DNA of 6,308 bases from Chloroflexi bacterium RBG_16_48_8. GTDB lineage: Bacteria > Chloroflexota > Anaerolineae > Anaerolineales > E44-bin32. Shown here one piece after another: positions 1 through 4,158 of this stretch; the stretch's first letter is position 1, and each line of letters begins with the position of its first letter. The stretch lies in contig MGNI01000146.1 in the NCBI GenBank assembly GCA_001795115.1, positions 21,189-27,496 on the forward strand, in the 5' to 3' direction. The position numbers and the translations under genes are program-made. Under the pieces are notes generated by a model, which worked only from the letters and a program-made list of their open reading frames with translations, made no database searches and was not told the DNA's origin.

Positions 1-638
1 GCGGTGGCAAGTCTACCTTGTTGCGTACCTTAAACAGACTCAATGATCTTGCCGATGTCGTTCAACTTTCCGGACAAATATGGATCGATGGCGAGAACGT
101 TCTTGATCCCGGGACGGATACCATAGCCTTACGACGGAAGGTGGGAATCGTTTTTGCCCGACCCGTTGTACTACCTATGACCATAAGACAGAATCTAACG
201 TATGGTTTAGAACTGGCTGGAAATAAAAATCGAACCTTTCTGAATGAGACAGTAGAAAGGAGTTTAAAAGCAGCTGCTTTATGGGATGAGGTTAACGATC
301 GATTAGATGACCCGGCTGTATCGTTATCAGGAGGTCAACAACAACGCCTCTGTCTGGCACGTGTTCTCGCACTGGAACCTGAGATCATCCTCTTAGATGA
401 ACCAACTTCTGGCTTGGACCCGATTTCCACTGGAAAGGTGGAAGCGACATTAGAAGAACTTACCTCGCGATATACGATCGTCCTTGTCCCACACTCCGTA
501 CAACAAGCAGCTCGTGTCTCTGACTACGCTGCCTTTTTCCTGGGAGGTGAATTAATTGAATACGCCCCGGGAAAACAGCTCTTCACCAATCCCCAGGACA
601 AACGCACTGAGGATTATGTTGAAGGCAGGTTCGGATAA
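1..638 (+). CDS. pstB: Phosphate ABC transporter ATP-binding protein PstB (5'-truncated by window edge)
   Basis: This is the ATPase subunit that would power high-affinity phosphate uptake with membrane partners PstC and PstA and binding protein PstS; those would lie upstream, outside the window. The frame is open from the first base, starting inside Walker A (GGKST, nt 3-17) followed by LLRTLNRLNDL, which is characteristic of PstB. Also visible are the signature LSGGQQQR (nt 324-347), Walker B ILLDEP (nt 387-404), the D-loop GLDP, a switch histidine in VPHS (nt 492-494), and a PstB-like C-terminus (QQAARVSDY, GELIEY, LFTNPQDKRTEDYVEGRFG). About 30-50 N-terminal residues are missing. Oddity: the Q-loop reads VGIVFARP, with Ala (nt 156-158) where family members usually have Gln (VFQKP). 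No phoU follows on this strand. The family call is strong. A specialised PstB paralogue for another oxyanion is possible but has no specific support. Confidence 0.9.
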   Translation, partial: GGKSTLLRTLNRLNDLADVVQLSGQIWIDGENVLDPGTDTIALRRKVGIVFARPVVLPMTIRQNLTYGLELAGNKNRTFLNETVERSLKAAALWDEVNDRLDDPAVSLSGGQQQRLCLARVLALEPEIILLDEPTSGLDPISTGKVEATLEELTSRYTIVLVPHSVQQAARVSDYAAFFLGGELIEYAPGKQLFTNPQDKRTEDYVEGRFG

Positions 639-839
639 AAAAAACCGTAAGTTCCTCAATCTTCTCATTTTTTTCTACCTCATTAGAAAGCTGACCTTCC
701 AGCATGAGTCCGTCTAAGAATTTTAAGCGATTCCACCTCTCTACTTCTGACCGCTTAATAACACAACAAGGTCGCTATTTTCAATAGACTTTCCACTAGA
801 AAATCACTTTCTCTTGCTGAGTTGAACTCGGTAGGTTTC

Positions 840-1096
840 GTTCTCCAGGAACAGTGCCTTTTACTTCTTCCCGCATCCGCCCTCATGCAGGTTGGAACCT
901 GCGGGAGGGTTATTCAAAGCGCGACCTTACGGATGGAATTGACTCACCCAAGGAAAACGCTTGACGGTGTAGTTTTTCCGGAATACACTCTTGTTAACAG
1001 GCGCTCCCCTCGGCATGTGGATGTTCCCACAGATCGGCGGGAATCCAATATTGGAAACCTCTCACAGATCAAACTTTTGTGAGAGGTTTTATTCTT
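840..1096 (+). ncRNA. Candidate structured RNA or long structured 3' UTR, family not recognised
   Basis: Several inverted repeats are packed on the plus strand and end at a terminator. Seen directly: a hairpin at 880-909 (CCCTC and GCAGGTT pairing with AACCTGC and GAGGG around a 2x2 internal loop); GTGTA/TACAC at 967-971 and 984-988; a possible longer-range pair AGCGC (918-922) with GCGCT (1001-1005) that encloses it; TTCCC/GGGAA at 1024-1028 and 1039-1043; and a 12-base palindrome at 1044-1055. I found none of the hallmark sequences of tmRNA, RNase P RNA, SRP RNA or a T-box leader in this stretch. No clear promoter was found, so it could be an independent small RNA or the structured 3' UTR of the pst transcript. 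The 5' boundary given here is arbitrary. The pairings are observed; an RNA function is inference. Confidence 0.25.
1055..1096 (+). terminator. Rho-independent terminator, plus strand
   Basis: A perfect 12-bp stem is formed by AAACCTCTCACA (1055-1066) and TGTGAGAGGTTT (1078-1089) around an 11-nt loop. It is followed on the plus strand by a T-rich stretch, TTTTATTCTT (from 1087). On the minus strand no T-run follows the stem, so the orientation is plus. It would end either the pst operon transcript, as a UTR of about 450 nt, or an independent RNA from the hairpin-rich stretch just upstream. Confidence 0.75.
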
Positions 1097-1120
1097 AATT
1101 TAAGGGTAATCGCAGCAATC

Positions 1121-1142
1121 AAAAGATAGGACCGATCCTATC
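1121..1142 (-). terminator. Rho-independent terminator of the prfA-prmC-tsaC operon, minus strand
   Basis: Read on the minus strand, GATAGGA (1142-1136) pairs perfectly with TCCTATC (1131-1125) around a TCGG tetraloop, and TTTTGATT follows immediately. A 7-bp stem with a UUCG-like tetraloop and a four-T tail is a modest but credible terminator. It lies about 145 nt beyond the tsaC stop codon and only about 30 bp from the opposing plus-strand terminator, which fits a convergent operon boundary. Confidence 0.6.
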
Positions 1143-1285
1143 ATAGGAAGGAAGCAGGAGGGGAAAAAACGGAATGTCACTGAAACACCCCGTCCAACCC
1201 ATTCTCCTTTATTCCATCAGGATCTCAAGGATGGACAAACGATTTGATTTCGCTTGCATCTACGGGGAAACATTGCCGATCATCA

Positions 1286-1930
1286 TCAAGGGAACTTTGC
1301 AGGCAAAACGGAAAGGATTTGATCCTCTGTTATCGGTCCTTTTCTGAGAATGAGTGGTGTCTCGCCTGTACAATCCACCACAGTGGAGGGGACTTGCCCA
1401 GGAGTAGGCCCCCCATCCACCAAGAGGTCGATCCTCCCATTCAGATCAGCCAGAACTTCTTCTGGGGTGATGGAAGAGACATGACCCGAGAGATTTGCAG
1501 AAGTAACCGCCATGGGTCCCACAGCAGCGAACAACCTCTGAGAAAATCTGTGGTCCGGCACCCGCACTCCAACTGTGGAGGTGCCACTCATGTCCTGGGG
1601 GAGCCGAGGATGTCGTTCAACGATGAGTGTAATTGGCCCTGGCCAAAATTGGTGGGCAAGAATGCGGGCAACGTCTGTAAGATTTATTGTCACCAGTTCC
1701 AATTGTTCTGGACCTGAGATGAGGATGGGTAGAGGCAACTCATTATTTCGAGTTTTGGCTTCATATAACCGCCGGATGGATCTCTCCTCGAAAGCCAAAG
1801 CTCCCACACCATAAACGGTATCCGTCGGAAAAGCCACGAGTCCGCCCTTATTTAGGACATCCATCGCGCGCGCGATACTTTGAGAACTGGAAATGGCGAT
1901 CACTTCCGTACGCATATCAAGACTCATCAT
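1286..1930 (-). CDS. tsaC: L-threonylcarbamoyladenylate synthase (Sua5/YrdC/TsaC family)
   Basis: This cytoplasmic enzyme makes threonylcarbamoyl-AMP from threonine, bicarbonate and ATP, the first step of the t6A37 modification of ANN-decoding tRNAs; the TsaB/D/E partners are not in the window. The 214-residue protein matches a single YrdC domain. Motifs in order: GGLVAFPTDTVYGVG (29-43), the substrate-binding K59/R61 of AKTRN, PLPILI, WPGPITLIVE (96-105), VGVRVPDH (120-127), TSANLSG (143-149) and PSTVVD (181-186). The short length indicates the TsaC type without the extra C-terminal Sua5 domain. The start is uncertain: tandem ATGs at 1930 and 1927 overlap the end of prmC, and a third ATG at 1915 lies just after the prmC TGA. 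None has a strong Shine-Dalgarno site, so coupling to prmC translation is likely. It is the last gene of the operon. Confidence 0.93.
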   Translation of the reverse strand: MMSLDMRTEVIAISSSQSIARAMDVLNKGGLVAFPTDTVYGVGALAFEERSIRRLYEAKTRNNELPLPILISGPEQLELVTINLTDVARILAHQFWPGPITLIVERHPRLPQDMSGTSTVGVRVPDHRFSQRLFAAVGPMAVTSANLSGHVSSITPEEVLADLNGRIDLLVDGGPTPGQVPSTVVDCTGETPLILRKGPITEDQILSVLPAKFP

Positions 1931-2774
1931 ATTCTATCGCAAGCACACGATCGTGTCCTGCCAGATCTTGAATCAGCCTAAAATCTGCTTTCGCAATATC
2001 AGCCCTTGCTACTTCTAACACCCTTTCACCTGTTCCCGCTTCTAACTCCAACAATGCACAACCTTCTGGAACGAGCAGACGGGGAATATCCTTCAATAAT
2101 TGTTTAATTAAGGACAATCCATCCTCACCGCCATTTAAAGCGATCAAAGGTTCATTTCTGGCAACTTTCAAGTTCTCTAAAGAAGCTGTGGGAATGTATG
2201 GCAAATTGGCAAAGATCAAATCAAAGAGACCTGTGATAGCAATTGTAAGATCCATTTGGGAAAGGCGGAGTCGAGATTCCACTCCAAATTTTACAGCATT
2301 GTCCCGGGCTAATTTCAAAGCACTATAAGAAATATCTGTCGCAGTAATCTGCAAGTCTTCAAATTCATCCAATAGTGTCACGGCAATGCATCCGGAGCCA
2401 GTTCCAATATCCAATGCAGACCGTTTTGAGGGATTGGCGAGGAGAAAACGTATTGCATGCTCAACGATGTGTTCCGTTTCAGGTCTCGGAATGAGTACCG
2501 ACTCGTTGATATTAAACCTACGACCAAAGAATTCCCACCAGCCTAAGACATAGGGTAAGGGCTCACCTGATTTATATCGACTGAGCGAATGAAAATAATC
2601 CTCCTTCTCCCGGAAATTTAACTCGGCTTCTGGATGAGTCATGATCCAGGTGTGAGTCTTACCGAGGATATTTGCCAAGAGCATTTGAGCATCTGATCTG
2701 GGTTTATCCGATACTTCTTTGAGATCCTGGTACGCACACAGGACAGCTTGATGGATAAGTAGTGTGGAACTCAA
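1917..2774 (-). CDS. prmC: Peptide chain release factor N5-glutamine methyltransferase PrmC (HemK)
   Basis: PrmC transfers a methyl group from S-adenosylmethionine to the glutamine of the GGQ motif in release factors, raising termination efficiency. The 285-residue protein has the family's helical N-terminal domain (about 1-80), the linker YVLGWWEFFGRRF (75-87), IPRPETE (95-101), the SAM-binding loop DIGTGSGCIAV (122-132), the acidic TDIS (146-149), and the catalytic loop FANLPYIP (188-195). Family members usually have NPPY here; this one reads N190-L-P-Y193, keeping Asn, Pro and Tyr. The start is a TTG (2772-2774) two bases after the prfA stop. No ATG or GTG start precedes it in frame, and the next in-frame Met is residue 31, inside the domain. 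No clear Shine-Dalgarno site is seen, so it probably depends on ribosomes finishing prfA. Its substrate RF1 is encoded immediately upstream, the classic arrangement. Confidence 0.95.
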   Translation of the reverse strand: MSSTLLIHQAVLCAYQDLKEVSDKPRSDAQMLLANILGKTHTWIMTHPEAELNFREKEDYFHSLSRYKSGEPLPYVLGWWEFFGRRFNINESVLIPRPETEHIVEHAIRFLLANPSKRSALDIGTGSGCIAVTLLDEFEDLQITATDISYSALKLARDNAVKFGVESRLRLSQMDLTIAITGLFDLIFANLPYIPTASLENLKVARNEPLIALNGGEDGLSLIKQLLKDIPRLLVPEGCALLELEAGTGERVLEVARADIAKADFRLIQDLAGHDRVLAIEYDES

Positions 2775-2776
2775 TT

Positions 2777-3853
2777 CTATTCATTTACGGCTTGCAGCCG
2801 CTCCGCTTCCTCTCGGGTGGCGAGCTCGTCAATGAATGTATCGAGGCCCCCATCTAATACCCCAGGAAGATTGTAGGAGGAGAGACCGATGCGGTGATCC
2901 GTTACCCTAGATTGGGGATAATTATAGGTCCGAATTTTTTCCGAGCGTTCCCCCGTGCCAACTTGGGCGCGCCGGGTTGCATCTTGTGCTTCCTGTTGTT
3001 CTCGAAGGGCAAGTTCATACAGTCGTGCCCTTAAAATGCTCATTGCGCGCAGGCGATTCTGCAGCTGGGAACGTTCATCCTGACATTGGACAACGATCCC
3101 TGTGGGAAGATGTGTTAATCTGACAGCCGTTTCATTTTTCTGGACATTTTGCCCGCCAGCTCCGGATGATCGATAGACGTCAATGCGAATGTCTTTCTCG
3201 GGCACTTTAATTTCAACCTCATCCGCTTCTGCTAAAACTGCTACTGTTGCAGTTGAGGTGTGAATCCTGCCTTGAGATTCAGTAATTGGAACACGCTGAA
3301 CACGATGGACGCCTGATTCATACTTCAACCGGGAAAAGGCCCCTGCCCCCTTCACTTCAAAAATGATCTCCTTAAATCCACCCACACCTGTCTCATTTTG
3401 CGAGAGTACATCTACACCCCAGCCACGACCCTCAGCATAACGGCTATACATGCGAAAGAGGTTAGCTGCGAAAAGTCCAGCCTCTTCCCCTCCTGTGCCT
3501 GCCCGAATCTCCATGATTACATTGCGATCATCGCGCGGGTCACGGGGCAGCAACATCAACCGTAACTCTTGTTCCAGGGCATCCATTTTAGGTTTAAGTT
3601 CGGCGACCTCAGCATCGGCCAACTCTTGTAGCTCTTCGTCGCTGCTATCGAGAAGAATCCTTGCCTGCTCCAAGTCATTACTCAGAGACTTATATTCCCT
3701 AAAGGCTGAAACGATTGACTCGAGATCAGCCCTCTCCTTGGCTAATTCGGCTACCCTTTGATAATCCCCTCCGGCCTCAGCTATCTCCCCATCAATGGCT
3801 TCAAAACGTTCTTCAATTCCTGATAATTTATCTGACAGTTCCATAGAACACAC
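2777..3853 (-). CDS. prfA: Peptide chain release factor 1 (RF1)
   Basis: RF1 recognises UAA and UAG stop codons in the ribosomal A site and triggers peptidyl-tRNA hydrolysis. The 358-residue length is typical. Seen: an N-terminal helical domain (about 1-110), IRAGTGGEEAGLFA (116-129), the codon-recognition region VQRVPITESQGRIHTS (185-200), the catalytic SSGAGGQNVQKNETAVR (229-245) with Q235 as the glutamine methylated by PrmC, and the C-terminal TYNYPQSRVTDHR (309-321). The tripeptide anticodon reads P189-I-T191 where RF1 usually has PAT or PVT. It is not the SPF of RF2, so RF1 is firm. Start: GTG at 3853 has GGGAG six bases upstream and is preferred; ATG at 3844 is an in-frame alternative three codons later. 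It is the first gene of the operon, behind a clear extended -10 promoter and a hairpin that contains its Shine-Dalgarno site. Confidence 0.97.
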   Translation of the reverse strand: MCSMELSDKLSGIEERFEAIDGEIAEAGGDYQRVAELAKERADLESIVSAFREYKSLSNDLEQARILLDSSDEELQELADAEVAELKPKMDALEQELRLMLLPRDPRDDRNVIMEIRAGTGGEEAGLFAANLFRMYSRYAEGRGWGVDVLSQNETGVGGFKEIIFEVKGAGAFSRLKYESGVHRVQRVPITESQGRIHTSTATVAVLAEADEVEIKVPEKDIRIDVYRSSGAGGQNVQKNETAVRLTHLPTGIVVQCQDERSQLQNRLRAMSILRARLYELALREQQEAQDATRRAQVGTGERSEKIRTYNYPQSRVTDHRIGLSSYNLPGVLDGGLDTFIDELATREEAERLQAVNE

Positions 3854-3859
3854 AAGAAA

Positions 3860-3880
3860 CTCCCACAGCAGCAGTGGGAG
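3860..3880 (-). promoter_or_regulatory. 5'-leader hairpin enclosing the prfA Shine-Dalgarno site
   Basis: On the minus strand CTCCCAC (3880-3874) pairs perfectly with GTGGGAG (3866-3860) around a 7-nt loop, TGCTGCT. The 3' arm contains GGGAG, the only Shine-Dalgarno-like sequence before prfA, six bases ahead of the GTG start at 3853. The 5' arm is therefore a built-in anti-SD. The predicted transcription start at about 3883 puts the hairpin almost at the RNA 5' end. The pairing is seen directly. Control of translation or protection of the mRNA end is inference. Confidence 0.6.
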
Positions 3881-3889
3881 AGATGACTT

Positions 3890-3920
3890 ATTATACCATG
3901 CGCGCTAGGGCACATCCCAA
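3890..3920 (-). promoter_or_regulatory. Extended -10 promoter of the prfA-prmC-tsaC operon
   Basis: The minus strand carries a perfect TATAAT (3895-3890) preceded directly by TGG, giving the extended -10 form TGnTATAAT. A poor -35 candidate, TTGGGA (3920-3915), sits at a long 19-nt spacing, which is usual where an extended -10 compensates. Transcription would start near 3883, giving a leader of about 30 nt that is mostly the hairpin at 3860-3880. Confidence 0.65.
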
Positions 3921-4009
3921 TCACATAAAGAAGGAGTACATTATTTCGAGATCAGCGCACGTCCAAGTCTGCTGAGACAACATCATTCCATGCTTTCGCA
4001 CTTGCTTAT

Positions 4010-4083
4010 CAAGGTGTAACCTTGGCACACGCCAATGAAAGTATTTGATATGACCTTGATTCATTTAAGGTTCAAGAGAACCT
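4010..4083. promoter_or_regulatory. Cluster of inverted repeats, possible operator for the VIT/vWA gene
   Basis: Two perfect 6-bp dyads, CAAGGT-N3-ACCTTG (4010-4024) and AGGTTC-N4-GAACCT (4068-4083), share an AAGGT/ACCTT core. A third pair, ACCTT-N9-AAGGT (4053-4071), overlaps the second dyad. The second dyad ends four bases before a -10-like TCTAAT (4087-4092) whose -35 region is poor, so it would fall in the promoter spacer. Repeated half-sites close to a promoter suggest binding by a dimeric regulator or alternative RNA hairpins. No regulator gene is in the window, so this is inference. Confidence 0.3.
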
Positions 4084-4086
4084 ACT

Positions 4087-4092
4087 TCTAAT
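4087..4092 (+). promoter_or_regulatory. Tentative -10 element for the VIT/vWA gene
   Basis: TCTAAT matches the -10 consensus at five of six positions and lies 67 bases before the ATG at 4159. I see no good -35 hexamer at 16-19 bases upstream (TTTAAG at 17). It would therefore need an activator, or the true promoter is elsewhere. An alternative -35-like TTGGCA at 4022-4027 has no good -10 partner. Confidence 0.25.
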
Positions 4093-4158
4093 GGGAACAT
4101 CTCATCCACTTTCTACGTCTAAAAATCAAACCAATCCACGAAATTGAGGAGGATTACC

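Larger units (their letters stand above)
639..1285. other. Non-coding interval between convergent pstB and tsaC
   Basis: This interval of about 650 bases separates two convergent genes. I see no convincing protein gene. The longest plus-strand frame (822-1082) would need a TTG start without a Shine-Dalgarno site, has no recognisable motif, and runs into a terminator stem. From 639 to about 835 the sequence is AT-rich and featureless, apart from an 8-base element at 768-775 (AAGGTCGC) that is the exact complement of 921-928. From about 840 to 1096 hairpins are dense and end in a plus-strand terminator. A minus-strand terminator follows at 1121-1142. From 1143 to 1285 lies the 3' untranslated part of the tsaC transcript, in which I see nothing further. 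Confidence 0.7.
3854..4158. other. Divergent intergenic region between prfA and the VIT/vWA gene
   Basis: This region of 305 bases separates two divergent genes. The prfA side holds the leader hairpin and the TATAAT promoter. The middle, about 3921-4000, shows nothing I can interpret. The stretch 4010-4083 is rich in dyads built on AAGGT/ACCTT: CAAGGT-gta-ACCTTG (4010-4024), ACCTT/AAGGT (4053-4057 with 4067-4071), and AGGTTC-aaga-GAACCT (4068-4083). A -10-like TCTAAT (4087-4092) and the Shine-Dalgarno site of the downstream gene follow. Confidence 0.6.

Noticed and set aside
583..774. Minus-strand open stretch of 64 codons whose middle (RLKFLDGLMLEGQLSNEVE) loosely resembles a SHOCT-type oligomerisation motif
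   Set aside because: It has no start codon before residue 25 of the stretch, no ribosome binding site, and its end overlaps pstB antisense. The resemblance is short and could be chance; at most it is a gene remnant.
923..1065. Minus-strand stretch reading as protein-like segments (for example WIPADLWEHPH) interrupted by an in-frame stop
   Set aside because: The two segments of about 22 and 26 codons have no recognised family and no credible start. A decayed gene cannot be excluded but is not supported.
822..1082. Plus-strand 86-codon frame from a TTG
   Set aside because: It has no Shine-Dalgarno site, no recognisable motif and unusual composition, and it runs into the terminator stem. The hairpin structure explains the region better.
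1125..1165. GGAAGGAAGCAG resembling the conserved loop of SRP RNA
   Set aside because: The flanking sequence does not form the SRP helix 8 pairing. The neighbouring dyad is better explained as the minus-strand terminator, and the match is short.
1244..1814. Plus-strand frames of 157 and 79 codons over tsaC
   Set aside because: They are antisense shadows of the well-supported minus-strand tsaC gene, with no protein-family motifs.
3450..3761. Plus-strand 103-codon frame inside prfA
   Set aside because: It is a Ser/Arg-rich antisense shadow of the N-terminal half of RF1.
3928..3975. AAGGAG followed by a possible short plus-strand leader peptide
   Set aside because: The only start at proper spacing would be ATT, the frame closes after about 12 codons, and no attenuation structure is tied to it.
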